The notes: generated by a model not told the origin, from the letters alone. A stretch of 64,000 nucleotides of DNA from Mycobacterium sp. ACS4054 (GCF_001667275.1 NZ_LZHV01000071.1:1-64000); one strand, 5' to 3'. Numbered from the stretch's first letter, positions 26,184 to 34,770 are shown. Numbers and translations: made by a program.

Positions 26184-26612
26184 CTAGCGCAACTTGCGGC
26201 CGTACTTGTCGGTGACGCTGCCGGTGAACATCATGATGGCGTCGACGATGCCCCAAATCATGCCGGCGAGCAGCACCGGGAAACCCACGAAGCAAAACAG
26301 TGTGAACAGAAACCCGAACAGGCCCAGACACAGCTGCGCGACGGCGATTTGAGTCGAGTCGAGATAGAAGCGGCCGACCCCGAACGACCCGAAGAACAGC
26401 TGCAGCAGGCCGGCCGTCGAGGCCGACTTATCCGACAGCGGCTGGCCGGTGACGGGATCCCGCCCGTACGGCGCATGGGGATCGCCGTATCCGGGGTAGC
26501 TCCCATACGGATAGCCGGGATAGGGCTGCGGCGGCGGAAACCCCGGAGGCGGCGGCCGCCAGCCTCCGGGCGGTTCGCCGGACGGGTCTCCGGGCGGGTT
26601 CGGCGTCGACAT
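26184..26612 (-). CDS. TM2-domain membrane protein
   Basis: 142 residues. The N-terminal ~60 residues are Pro/Gly/Tyr-rich and cytoplasmic. The TM2 domain that follows has two helices: LLQLFFGSFGVGRFYLDS leading into the first, and PVLLAGMIWGIVDAIMMF as the second. The FGxxGxxRFYLG-like motif is the TM2 signature. Function in mycobacteria is not known. ATG 26612 sits on the same strand as the GH5-like gene downstream, with a 116-base gap. Confidence 0.83.
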   Translation of the reverse strand: MSTPNPPGDPSGEPPGGWRPPPPGFPPPQPYPGYPYGSYPGYGDPHAPYGRDPVTGQPLSDKSASTAGLLQLFFGSFGVGRFYLDSTQIAVAQLCLGLFGFLFTLFCFVGFPVLLAGMIWGIVDAIMMFTGSVTDKYGRKLR

Positions 26613-26677
26613 TGGCCCGAGTTAACTCTCGTGCCGGCGCCGCGTCTACTTAGCGGTTTCTCAGCAAAAGTTTGGTA

Positions 26678-26693
26678 TAGGCATAGTTGCCTA
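26678..26693. promoter_or_regulatory. Palindrome TAGGCA-TAGT-TGCCTA upstream of the PE gene
   Basis: Perfect 6-base arms separated by 4 bases, in the divergent gap between the TM2 gene (start 26612) and the PE gene (start 26742). A-T-rich sequence TACTAT just downstream (26697-26702) could serve as a -10 element, so a bound regulator would cover the promoter. The site has the general look of DtxR/MntR-type metal-regulator boxes, but I cannot assign it. Confidence 0.45.
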
Positions 26694-26741
26694 ATGCTAC
26701 TATCGCCACACGACATCGTCGGATGTGTGGAGGAGGGGCCC

Positions 26742-27074
26742 GTGCAGGCATTGTCGTTCGACCCGGCCGCCGCCAACATCGGGTCCGACGTTGTCCGCGG
26801 CGCCCTGCAAGGCCTGCAGGCCGGTGTGACGGCTTCGCCCTCGACCACCGCGTTGGTGCCCGCCGGGGCCGACGAGGTGTCGGCGCAGGCGGCCCTCGCT
26901 TTCGCCGCCGAGGCCACCGCCTTCTTGGCGCTGCACACGGCCGCCCAGGAAGAGCTGGTCCGAACGGGCACGGCGGTGGTCGACATCGCCCGGATGTACT
27001 CGGAGGTCGACGCCGCGGCGGCCGGCGGCGTGCTCGGCATCCGCCCGCCGGGCACCTACCGGATGGCCGGATAG
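26742..27074 (+). CDS. PE family protein, PE35-like, orphan
   Basis: 110 residues from GTG 26742, which has a strong GGAGGAGG ribosome site. It is a stand-alone PE domain: two long helices with the central LVPAGADEVSAQAALAFAAEA typical of PE35 (Rv3872), and a second helix ending in GTAVVDIARMYSEVDAAAAGG. The final YxxxD-like segment (YSEVD) fits the type VII secretion signal. PE proteins normally pair with a PPE partner; no PPE, Esx or ESX machinery gene lies nearby. It may dimerise with a PPE encoded elsewhere. The open frame upstream of the GTG is not used. Confidence 0.85.
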   Translation: MQALSFDPAAANIGSDVVRGALQGLQAGVTASPSTTALVPAGADEVSAQAALAFAAEATAFLALHTAAQEELVRTGTAVVDIARMYSEVDAAAAGGVLGIRPPGTYRMAG

Positions 27075-27160
27075 GCGGCCGCCCGGGCGGGACAAATTCG
27101 CGCCCGCGGAGACGGCAAAGTTACTTCAAACTTCACCCCCGGGAGCGCGATACTGAAGGG

Positions 27161-27547
27161 GTGCCCGAGCGAAACGTGTTAGGCGGTCCCCTGGAACCGT
27201 GCGGCACAGAGCCACTGACCGGCTACTACCGCGACGGCTGTTGCTCGACGGGCACTGAGGATCTGGGCCGGCACACGATCTGCGCGGTCATGACGACCGA
27301 ATTCCTGGAGCATCAGCGCTCGATCGGCAACGACTTGCTGACGCCGGTGCCCGAATACCGCTTCCCCGGATTGCTGCCCGGCGATCGTTGGTGCGTCACG
27401 GCGCTGAACTGGCTTCGGGCGCACCAGGATGGCTGTGCCGCACCGGTGGTCCTGGCCTCGACGCACGAGCGCACCCTCGAGGTGGTGCCCCTAGAGGCGT
27501 TGCAGGAACACAAGGTCGACGTGCCCGACGACTTGGCGAACCTGTAG
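27161..27547 (+). CDS. DUF2237 family protein
   Basis: 128-residue soluble protein starting at GTG 27161. It matches the DUF2237 family almost end to end: NVLGGPLEPC, TGYYRDGCC, GTEDLGRHTICAVMT, then PGDRWCVTALNW and VVLASTHERTLEVV. The conserved Cys residues (EPC, GCC, WCV) and Asp/His could bind metal, but no activity is established for the family. It lies between the PE gene and the sulfotransferase operon, with an 86-base and a 71-base gap, so it is probably its own unit. Confidence 0.85.
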   Translation: MPERNVLGGPLEPCGTEPLTGYYRDGCCSTGTEDLGRHTICAVMTTEFLEHQRSIGNDLLTPVPEYRFPGLLPGDRWCVTALNWLRAHQDGCAAPVVLASTHERTLEVVPLEALQEHKVDVPDDLANL

Positions 27548-27590
27548 GGACCACGGCGGATCCACGCCTGGCGCCTGTGTCATATTTCTC

Positions 27591-27607
27591 TTCGACGACG
27601 CGTCGAA
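27591..27607. promoter_or_regulatory. 17-bp palindrome ahead of the sulfotransferase operon
   Basis: Arms TTCGACG and CGTCGAA are exact complements separated by ACG. The right arm runs into AAAAGAGGA, the likely ribosome site of the gene starting at GTG 27619, and CATATT at 27581-27586 could be a -10 element. It can act as an operator at +1 or as an RNA hairpin next to the ribosome site. Confidence 0.5.
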
Positions 27608-27618
27608 AAGAGGATCCG

Positions 27619-28881
27619 GTGGGCTCTGCCGTGGACGACATCGACTTCGACGATCTGACCGCGCCCAAGCTCACCGACGTTCAACGCCAAATCCTGGAAT
27701 TCACCGAGGCCAAAGCCGTCGACTTCGACGTCGACCGGATGCTCGGCGAGGCCGTCGAACAGGCGGGAGTCAATGACCTCGACGACTTCGACGGCTTCGG
27801 TGATCGGCTCACCGCGCACGTCGCGGCGATAGAAGGCGACGAGGGCCTGCGCCAGCTCACCCGATCCACCCTGCGGCAACGCGTCGTGCGCTTGCTGCGC
27901 AACCGGTTGTCGCTGACCGAGCTCCTCAAGCGGTATCCCGAAATCGAAACCATCGCTATCGAGAAGCCGTTCATCGTCGTGGGGATGCCCCGATCGGGCA
28001 CCACCCACCTGGTGAATCTCATTGCCGCCGATCCCCGCCGCCGGGCGCTGCCGTACTGGGAGAGCCAGGAGCCCATCCCCGCCCGCGGGCAGGGGCCCGA
28101 CATCGACGGGATCGACCCCCGGTACGCGCGAGCCAAATCCGAGCACGACGCGCTCATGGTCAGCGCCCCGGTGGTGGCCGCCATGCACGACCGGTTCCCG
28201 GAGGCGATCGAAGAAGAAGTCGAGCTCCTCGACCTCGATCTGGCCGGCTACGTCCTGGAATGGCATGCGCGCGTGCCGGACTGGCGCGACTACTACCTGA
28301 GCCTGGATCAGACCCGGCACTACGCATACCTGCGGAAAGTGCTGCAGGCGTTGACGTTTCTGCGGGGGCCGCGGACCTGGGTGCTGAAGAGCCCGCAGCA
28401 CTGCGAACAACTCGGCCCGCTCATGGCGACGTTTCCCGATGCGACGGTGGCATTCACACACCGTGACCCCGTGGCGGTGATCCAATCGGCGATCACCATG
28501 ATGGCCTACTCCGATCGGCTCCGCCGAACCAGCATCGACCCGGACTGGTTGCTGGACTACTGGAGCGATCGGGTGCGCCGGCTGCTCGGCGCATGCGTGC
28601 GCGACCGCGAGCTGGTGCCGGCCGAACGCAGCATCGACATCGGCTTCCACCAGCTCAACGGCAACGAAATGGCAATCCTCGAACGGCTTTACGCGTGCGG
28701 CGATGTCGAGTTGACCCCGAAGGTGCGTAAACGGTTCGAGAAATACCTCGACGGCAACCCCCGCGGCAAGCACGGCCGCATCCGCTACGACCTGCACCGG
28801 CACTTCGGCATCACGGCCGACGAGCTGCGCGCGCGATTCGGCTTCTACTTCGACAAGTTCGACGTCCATGCCGAGACCTGA
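27619..28881 (+). CDS. Sulfotransferase family protein
   Basis: 420-residue protein of the PAPS-dependent sulfotransferase family abundant in mycobacteria. The 5'-phosphosulfate loop is VGMPRSGTTHLVN, and the 3'-phosphate motif is FTHRDPVAVIQSA. The central region with RHYAYLRKVLQAL and WVLKSPQHCEQL is typical of the Stf0-like/sulfotransfer_3 group. It would move sulfate from PAPS to a hydroxylated lipid or small molecule. GTG 27619 is preferred for its AAGAGGA ribosome site; GTG 27631 is possible. It heads a six-gene plus-strand run ending at 33385, and the next gene encodes a sulfatase-like protein. Confidence 0.87.
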   Translation: MGSAVDDIDFDDLTAPKLTDVQRQILEFTEAKAVDFDVDRMLGEAVEQAGVNDLDDFDGFGDRLTAHVAAIEGDEGLRQLTRSTLRQRVVRLLRNRLSLTELLKRYPEIETIAIEKPFIVVGMPRSGTTHLVNLIAADPRRRALPYWESQEPIPARGQGPDIDGIDPRYARAKSEHDALMVSAPVVAAMHDRFPEAIEEEVELLDLDLAGYVLEWHARVPDWRDYYLSLDQTRHYAYLRKVLQALTFLRGPRTWVLKSPQHCEQLGPLMATFPDATVAFTHRDPVAVIQSAITMMAYSDRLRRTSIDPDWLLDYWSDRVRRLLGACVRDRELVPAERSIDIGFHQLNGNEMAILERLYACGDVELTPKVRKRFEKYLDGNPRGKHGRIRYDLHRHFGITADELRARFGFYFDKFDVHAET

Positions 28882-28899
28882 CCGGAGGGCCACCCAGCG

Positions 28900-30141
28900 A
28901 TGACTTTCGAACCGGTCTACCGCGGCCGGCCCGGCGCCGACGCCATGCGGCCCGCCGTTGCCGAACGGGCGGAGGAGATCGCGCCCGGGCTGTGGTGCTC
29001 GCCGGGGCTCTCGAATTCCTACCTGCTCACCACCAACGAGGGCCGGGTGATCGTCAACACCGGCATGGGTTTCGAGGGGCCGGTGCATCGCGCGAACTTC
29101 GACGCCGTCGACCCGTCGCCGGTGCGCTACATCATCTTCACCCAGGGCCACGTCGACCACGTCGGCGGTTTGGACAGCGTGCGCGACCCGGAGACAATCG
29201 TCGTCGCGCAAGCCAACTGGACGTTGTGGCGCGACGACAACGAACGTCTCATCCCGTATCGCGCCAGCCGTAGCGCGTTCGCGTTCAAGGACACCCTGGC
29301 GGCCGGCATCCAGGCGATCCAGCGGCGCCTGGGCGTCACCCGGTTGGCCGGCCAAAGCGTTCCCGTCGTCGACCTCGACTTCGAGGACAGCATGACCCTG
29401 TCGGTCGGCGGCCGTCGGATGGAACTGATCTCGGTGCCCGGCGGTGAGACGACCGACTCCCTGGTGATCTGGTTGCCGGATGAGCGGATCTGCCTGTGCG
29501 GCAACACCTTCGGCCCGTTATTCGGCCATATTCCGAATCTGGTCACCATGCGTGGCGACCGGTACCGCGACGCCCTGACCGCCATCGCGTCGGTGGAGCG
29601 CGTGCGCGACCTGCGGCCCGACCTCCTGGTCACCGGCCATTTCGGACCCATCGCGGGCGCCGAGCGCATCCATGCGGAGCTGACCCGGCTGAGCGACGCG
29701 ATCCGGTATGTCCACGACCGGACGGTCGAGGGGATGAACGCCGGCAAGGACGTGCGCACGCTGATGCGCGAGATCACCTTGCCCGCGGAATACGAAGTGG
29801 GGCAAGGCTACGGGAAGGTGTCCTGGGATGTGCGGGCCATCTGGGAGAACTACTCCGGCTGGTTTCACCACGAGTCCACGACCGAGCTCTATCCGGTCGG
29901 GTTCGACGCCGTGGCCGCCGACGTGGTCGAGCTGGCCGGGGCCGATGAATTGCTGGACCGGGCCCGCGAGCACCTGGCCGGCGGCCGGCCGCTGCAGGCC
30001 ATTCACCTCGCCGAGCTCGTGGGGTCCGACCAACCGGGGGCGCGCGCCGTGCTGCGGGAGGCCCACGAAAGTCTTCTGGCCGCAAGCACCAATTTCTGGG
30101 AAAGCGCCTGGCTCACCAACCAGATAGCGAGGAACTCATGA
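28900..30141 (+). CDS. Metallo-beta-lactamase-fold protein, degenerate alkylsulfatase paralogue
   Basis: 413 residues. The N-terminal half is a metallo-beta-lactamase fold and residues ~240-400 match the dimerisation region of alkylsulfatases (compare the gene at 3218-5116), but there is no SCP2-like C-domain. The metal motif reads TQGHVDH at 81-87: the first His of HxHxDH is Gln82. The later AEN ligand position reads CGN. Zn binding may thus be altered or limited to one metal, and hydrolysis of sulfate esters is uncertain. Its stop overlaps the SDR start (ATGA). Pairing with a sulfotransferase suggests a linked role in sulfated metabolite handling; this is inference. Confidence 0.8.
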   Translation: MTFEPVYRGRPGADAMRPAVAERAEEIAPGLWCSPGLSNSYLLTTNEGRVIVNTGMGFEGPVHRANFDAVDPSPVRYIIFTQGHVDHVGGLDSVRDPETIVVAQANWTLWRDDNERLIPYRASRSAFAFKDTLAAGIQAIQRRLGVTRLAGQSVPVVDLDFEDSMTLSVGGRRMELISVPGGETTDSLVIWLPDERICLCGNTFGPLFGHIPNLVTMRGDRYRDALTAIASVERVRDLRPDLLVTGHFGPIAGAERIHAELTRLSDAIRYVHDRTVEGMNAGKDVRTLMREITLPAEYEVGQGYGKVSWDVRAIWENYSGWFHHESTTELYPVGFDAVAADVVELAGADELLDRAREHLAGGRPLQAIHLAELVGSDQPGARAVLREAHESLLAASTNFWESAWLTNQIARNS

Positions 30142-30887
30142 CGGCGAGCGTCAGCTTCGACTTCACCGGGACCACGGCCCTGATCACCGGCGGCACCAGC
30201 GGGATCGGGCACGCCACCGCGGTCCTGTTCCGCGACGCCGGGGCTCGTGTCGCCGTCACCGGGACCAAACCGGCGGCGGCCGATTATTCGGCCGACCTGT
30301 CCGGCATGGAATACCACAAGCTACAGATCACCGACCCCGGTTCGGTGGACGCGCTGGCCGGGAGGTTCACCACCCTGGACGTGCTCGTCAACAACGCCGG
30401 TGCCAATTTCCCTGGCGGCCTTGACGAGTCGAAGCCCGACGGGTTCGAGGCGTCGGTCGCGCTGAACCTCACCGGGCCCTATCGGCTGACGATGGGCCTC
30501 TACCGGGCCCTGCGGGCCTCGGCCGCGGCAGGTGGAGCCAGTGTGGTGAACCTGGCGTCGATGTCGGCGCTGCGGGCCGTCCCCCTGGTGCCCGGATACG
30601 GCGCCGCAAAGGCCGGGATCGTCTGCATCACCAGAAATCTCGCCGTCAAATGGGCGGCCAAGGGGATCCGGGTCAACGCGGTGGCGCCGGGCGCCGTCGA
30701 CACCCCGATGACCGCGCCCATGCGCGGCTCCGACGAGTTGATGGAGTCGGAGCTGGCACACATCCCGCTGCGCCGCTTCGGCACCGTCGGCGAGATCGCA
30801 CCGACGATCGCCTTCTTGTGCACCGAGCAGAGTAGCTACACCAGCGGCGCGGTGTTCGTTGTCGACGCCGCATCGGACTGCGTCTGA
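30138..30887 (+). CDS. Short-chain dehydrogenase/reductase
   Basis: 249-residue classical SDR. Cofactor loop ITGGTSGIG (about 16-24), NNAG at 85-88, and catalytic S141, Y154 and K158 (YGAAKAG) are present, with SYTSGAVFVVDAA near the end. ATG overlaps the metallo-hydrolase stop by 4 bases. It is likely to oxidise or reduce a secondary alcohol in the operon's pathway, after or before sulfation. No substrate can be named. Confidence 0.9.
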   Translation: MTASVSFDFTGTTALITGGTSGIGHATAVLFRDAGARVAVTGTKPAAADYSADLSGMEYHKLQITDPGSVDALAGRFTTLDVLVNNAGANFPGGLDESKPDGFEASVALNLTGPYRLTMGLYRALRASAAAGGASVVNLASMSALRAVPLVPGYGAAKAGIVCITRNLAVKWAAKGIRVNAVAPGAVDTPMTAPMRGSDELMESELAHIPLRRFGTVGEIAPTIAFLCTEQSSYTSGAVFVVDAASDCV

Positions 30888-30902
30888 AATGCGAGGAACG
30901 CC

Positions 30903-31382
30903 ATGGCATTAGCGCTTCGACCCGAAGACCTCTACCACACCGGCATCGTCGTGCCGGACCTCGATGCGGCGATGGAACGCCTGAGCAAGCTGGCCGGCTA
31001 CCGGTGGATCAGCCCGATGAGTTACACGCTGCCGTTCCGCACCGCGGAAGGCGTCCGGGAACTGACGTCGACCATCGTCTACTCCTTACAAAGCCCGCAC
31101 CTCGAGTTGGTGCAGGAAGTGCCGGGCAGCCCCTGGGCGGCCGCCCCAGGCAACGCCGTGCACCACCTCGGCTACTTCAGCGACAACCTGGCCGAGAGCG
31201 GGCGGGCGCTCGAGGCCAACGGGTTCACCCTGGAGATGACCGCGGAGGTGCCCGGCGCCGACCTCGGCCTATTCGCTTACTACACGGACGATTGGGGCGC
31301 CCGCATCGAGATCGTCGACCGCTCGCTGTTTCCCGACTTTCCCGCATTCCTGCAGTCGATGACCGCGCGGGAGGAGGCGTGA
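30903..31382 (+). CDS. VOC (glyoxalase/dioxygenase fold) family protein
   Basis: 159-residue VOC-superfamily protein with two beta-alpha-beta-beta-beta modules. Likely metal-ligand positions are H in DLYHTGIVV, H in NAVHHLGYF and E in GARIEIVDR. Members include isomerases, epimerases and dioxygenases. It lies 15 bases after the SDR and 1 base before the LLM gene, so it is co-transcribed. Substrate unknown. A second VOC gene occurs in the TetR operon at 34767-35267. Confidence 0.85.
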   Translation: MALALRPEDLYHTGIVVPDLDAAMERLSKLAGYRWISPMSYTLPFRTAEGVRELTSTIVYSLQSPHLELVQEVPGSPWAAAPGNAVHHLGYFSDNLAESGRALEANGFTLEMTAEVPGADLGLFAYYTDDWGARIEIVDRSLFPDFPAFLQSMTAREEA

Positions 31383-31383
31383 C

Positions 31384-32349
31384 GTGCTGCTGACGGTGCT
31401 GCGTTTCAACTTCGCCTCCCCGCACGGTGACCCGCGCACCCAGAGCGCGCTGCTCTCCGCCGCGTTGGAGTTGGCGCAATGGGGCGAGTCGCACGGCATC
31501 ACCTCCGTCAGCGTCGACGAGCACCACGCCACCGGCCAGGGCTGGAGTTGCAATCCGATCATGGCGGCGGCGATGTTCCTCGCCCGCACCTCGACGCTGA
31601 TCGCCAGCGTGGACTGCGCGCTTGGGCCGCTGTGGAATCCGGTGCGGCTCGCCGAGGACATCGCCCTGGTCGACAACATGAGCCGCGGCCGGCTGCACAC
31701 CACGGTCGGGCTTGGCTACCGCACGGTCGAATACGAGGCCATGGGAACCGATTTCGCGCAGCGCGGCGCCCTGATGGACGCCCTGCTGGAGCGGATGTTG
31801 TCGGTGTGGTCCGACGCCGACGCGGGAATCTGCACCGGCACCTGGACCCGGCCCCATCCACCGCTCTATGTCGGCGGCGGGGCGCGCGCGACGGCGCGGC
31901 GGGCGGCGCGATTCCGGCTGCCGCTCAGCCTGGCCGATCACCTGCCCGACGTCGCCGTCTACTATCGCGAGCTGTGCGGCGAGGCCGGCATGACCCCGTT
32001 CATTCTGATGCCGGGGCCGGTCAACCGCGGGATGATCTACCTGCACGAGGACCCGGACCGGGCGTGGGCGGAACTGGGTGAGCACATCCTTTGGGAGGCG
32101 GTCACTTACGGCGGCTGGTCCACCGACCAACGGTCGCTGATGCATTTGCCCGGCGTGCAGTCGCTGGACGAGGTCCGGGCGTCCGGCAGGTACCGCTTCC
32201 TGACGCCCGACGAGTTGATCGCCGAGGTGCGCGACGCCGACAACTACGGCCCCCTGGTGATGCACCCACTCGTCGGTGGCATGCCCGTCGACGAGGCGTG
32301 GAAGTCGGTCCAGCTACTCACCGACAAGGTGCTGCCCGCGCTGGGCTGA
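31384..32349 (+). CDS. LLM-class flavin-dependent (luciferase-like, F420-type) oxidoreductase
   Basis: 321 residues from GTG 31384. It is a TIM-barrel protein of the luciferase-like monooxygenase class: LELAQWGESHGITSVSVDEHH, then FLARTSTLIASVDC, RLAEDIALVDNMSRGRLHTTVGLGYRTVEYEAMG. The last segment is typical of both FMN and F420 members. In mycobacteria many use F420. It would oxygenate or dehydrogenate an operon intermediate. It overlaps nothing and starts 1 base after the VOC stop. Confidence 0.85.
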   Translation: MLLTVLRFNFASPHGDPRTQSALLSAALELAQWGESHGITSVSVDEHHATGQGWSCNPIMAAAMFLARTSTLIASVDCALGPLWNPVRLAEDIALVDNMSRGRLHTTVGLGYRTVEYEAMGTDFAQRGALMDALLERMLSVWSDADAGICTGTWTRPHPPLYVGGGARATARRAARFRLPLSLADHLPDVAVYYRELCGEAGMTPFILMPGPVNRGMIYLHEDPDRAWAELGEHILWEAVTYGGWSTDQRSLMHLPGVQSLDEVRASGRYRFLTPDELIAEVRDADNYGPLVMHPLVGGMPVDEAWKSVQLLTDKVLPALG

Positions 32350-32386
32350 TCACCCCGAAGCTGCCCGCATAGGGTTCAATGGGGTG

Positions 32387-33385
32387 ATGGCGGACCCCAT
32401 GCCCCGGGTGGCGATACTCGACGACTATGCCGGCGTGGCCCTGCGGCTCGCGGACTGGTCACCGGTGCAAACGCGTTCCCACGTCACCGTTTTCGACCGG
32501 CACCTCGCCGAGGAGGAGGCGGCCGACGCGCTGCGGCCGTTCGACGTGATCTGCACCCTGCGCGAGCGAATGGCGCTGCCGCGGACGTTGCTCGAGCGGT
32601 TAGAAAACCTGAAGCTGATCACCATCGTGGGCAGGAACCTGCCCAACCTGGACATGGCCGCGGCAACGGAGCTGGGGATTTTGGTCGCCCACAGCGACTT
32701 CGCGCATCCCCGATTCCGATCCGTGCACGACGCCACCCCCGAGTTCGCCTGGGGATTGCTGATCGCCACGGTGCGTAACCTGGCCGAGGAACACCGCCGC
32801 ATGCGAGACGGCGGCTGGCAGTCCACGACGGGTCTCACGCTGTCCGGCAAGACGCTCGGGCTGCTCGGCCTCGGGCGGGTGGGCAGCAGGATGGCCGAAT
32901 ACGCCAAAGTGTTTGGCATGGACGTCATTGCGTGGAGCCAGAACCTCACCGCGGACGCCGCGGCGGCGGTCGGCGCGCGCCGGGTCGAGAAGGCGACGCT
33001 GTTCGAGCAGGCCGATGTCGTCTCCATACACGTGGTGCTCTCGGAACGCACCCGAGGGCTGGTGGGCGAACCCGAGTTGGCGCTGATGAAGTCGAGCGCG
33101 TACCTGATCAACACCTCGCGGGGGCCGATCGTCGACGAGGCCGCGCTGCTGAGCGCCCTGCGTTCCGGGCGCATCGCCGGCGCCGGCCTCGACGTCTACG
33201 ACGTCGAACCGCTGCCACCGGATCACCCGTTGCGACTGCTGCAGAATGTGACCCTGTCGCCGCACCTGGGATACGTCACCCGCGAAATGCTCGGCGCCTT
33301 CTACGCCGACACGGTGGAGGCGGTGGGCGCCTGGCTGGACGGGACCCCGACCCGAATCGCCAACCCCGAGGCGTCTCGCGCCTGA
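32387..33385 (+). CDS. D-isomer-specific 2-hydroxyacid dehydrogenase
   Basis: 332-residue NAD(P)-dependent dehydrogenase. The cofactor loop GLLGLGRVGSRMAEYA is followed by the catalytic Arg in NTSRGPIVDEAALL, the Glu in LDVYDVEPLP and the His in LSPHLGYVT, so all three catalytic positions are present. It interconverts a 2-keto acid and a D-2-hydroxy acid; relatives include phosphoglycerate and glyoxylate enzymes. The start ATG at 32387 follows a gap of 37 bases. It ends directly against the stop of the convergent TetR gene with no intervening base. Confidence 0.87.
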   Translation: MADPMPRVAILDDYAGVALRLADWSPVQTRSHVTVFDRHLAEEEAADALRPFDVICTLRERMALPRTLLERLENLKLITIVGRNLPNLDMAAATELGILVAHSDFAHPRFRSVHDATPEFAWGLLIATVRNLAEEHRRMRDGGWQSTTGLTLSGKTLGLLGLGRVGSRMAEYAKVFGMDVIAWSQNLTADAAAAVGARRVEKATLFEQADVVSIHVVLSERTRGLVGEPELALMKSSAYLINTSRGPIVDEAALLSALRSGRIAGAGLDVYDVEPLPPDHPLRLLQNVTLSPHLGYVTREMLGAFYADTVEAVGAWLDGTPTRIANPEASRA

Positions 33386-34000
33386 TCAGGTGCGCTTGCG
33401 TCTCCAGTGCGGACTCTTGACCGCTTCGAGCGCTTCGGTGACATAGCGGTCCAGCGGCCATTGGCGGCCGGACGGACGCACCCATTGCTGGAAGCCGAAA
33501 TCCGCTGCGGCGAAGGCGAGTTGGACCAGCAGGCCGGGGCGAATGTCGGTGTCGGGATTCACGCCCATCCGCTCGGCGATCAGCTTGGCCGCGCGCTCCT
33601 TGTCGGCGGGCGTGTGCACCGTCACCTTGCGCAGCCGATCCGGGGCAACAAGTAGCGCTTGTCGCCACTCGTCGGTGTCGGCCTGCTCGAACGACCGCGT
33701 GCGGGTGACGATGGCGTTGATCAACGCGACGTCCGGCGGCTCGTTGGCCGGCCGCTGCTCGAGCAGGTTGACGATGGCGGCGCCGCCGTGCCGGACGGGC
33801 GCGAGCAACAACTCTTCCTTCGCCGGCACGTAACGGAAGAAGGTTCGCGGGGAAACGCCCGCGGCAGCGGCGATTTCCTCCGTTGTCACGGCGTCGTATC
33901 CGCGTTCGACGAACAACCGGAACGCCGCGCGCCGGATGTCGGCCCGGATCTGTGCGCGCTGCCGATCGCGCAGCGACTCGCCTCTGGTGGGTGGCGTCAC
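33386..34000 (-). CDS. TetR family transcriptional regulator
   Basis: 204 residues from GTG 34000, in a GTGA overlap with the upstream SDR stop. The helix-turn-helix TEEIAAAAGVSPRTFFRYVPAKEEL is a clear TetR DNA-binding domain. The C-terminal domain is of unknown ligand specificity. It is the last of four minus-strand genes (36343 to 33386) and probably controls both that operon and the divergent SDR gene through the palindrome at 36407-36421. Confidence 0.88.
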   Translation of the reverse strand: MTPPTRGESLRDRQRAQIRADIRRAAFRLFVERGYDAVTTEEIAAAAGVSPRTFFRYVPAKEELLLAPVRHGGAAIVNLLEQRPANEPPDVALINAIVTRTRSFEQADTDEWRQALLVAPDRLRKVTVHTPADKERAAKLIAERMGVNPDTDIRPGLLVQLAFAAADFGFQQWVRPSGRQWPLDRYVTEALEAVKSPHWRRKRT

Positions 34001-34770
34001 CGGAAGCAGCCGATCCCGCCGTCGACGTGGATGGTCTGTCCGGTGATGAACGAAGAGTCGCCGCCCAGGAGGAACGCCACCAGCGCGCCCACATCGGTGC
34101 GAACGTCGCCGATGCGTTTCATCGGAACGCGCCCAACCGCCTTCGCATAATCGTTGGGCGCGAATTGTTTCCACAGCTTGACGCCGTCCGACTCGGCGAA
34201 CGGGCAGATGACGTTGACCCGGATGTTGTCCCTGCCCCACTCCAGCGCGGCGACCTTCGACAGGCCGCGGATGGCCTCCTTCGCGGCGGCGTAGCCGCCC
34301 CACCGGGGCTCGCCGCCGGTGCCCGTGCCCGAACCCAGGTTGACGATCGACCCTCCGCCCGCCTCGACCATCACCGGGTGCACGGCCTGCATGAGCAGAA
34401 ACGTCGCACGCGGGCCCACGTCGTGCCCGAGCGCGAAATCCTCGGCGGTGATGTCGACGAACGCCTTGGGCTCGTTGGTGGCGATGGCGTTATTGACCAG
34501 GCCGTGGACCGCGCCGAACGCGTCGACAGCGGCCGCCACGATGCGTGCGGCGCTGTGCGGGTCGCGCAGGTCCGCGGTCAGCTTCTCGACCCGTCCCATC
34601 GAGGACAGCTCGGCGGTCGTCGTGCCGAGCAGCTCGTCCTGAATGTCGACCAGCAGCACCGCCGCGCCGCGTTCCAGGAGCGCCGCGGCGACGCCCTTGC
34701 CAACGCCTTGGGCAGCGCCGGTGACGATCGCGACGTGGTCACGCATCGAGGCGGGGTGGCTGTAGGTCAT
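33997..34770 (-). CDS. Short-chain dehydrogenase/reductase
   Basis: 257-residue classical SDR with VTGAAQGVG (about 16-24) and catalytic Y160 and K164 (YAAAKEA). The usual NNAG reads NNAI (93-96), a modest change in the structural motif, while GSG at the Ser position (NLGSGTGTG) keeps a serine. ATG overlaps the VOC stop. The family allows 3-ketoacyl, steroid or sugar substrates; the presence of the VOC and DapB-like partners suggests steps in catabolism of a branched or cyclic compound, which is inference. Confidence 0.87.
   Translation of the reverse strand: MTYSHPASMRDHVAIVTGAAQGVGKGVAAALLERGAAVLLVDIQDELLGTTTAELSSMGRVEKLTADLRDPHSAARIVAAAVDAFGAVHGLVNNAIATNEPKAFVDITAEDFALGHDVGPRATFLLMQAVHPVMVEAGGGSIVNLGSGTGTGGEPRWGGYAAAKEAIRGLSKVAALEWGRDNIRVNVICPFAESDGVKLWKQFAPNDYAKAVGRVPMKRIGDVRTDVGALVAFLLGGDSSFITGQTIHVDGGIGCFR

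Noticed and set aside
26106..26741. Upstream extension of the PE gene
   Set aside because: The GTG at 26742 has a strong ribosome site and gives PE35 length; the extension is antisense to the TM2 gene.
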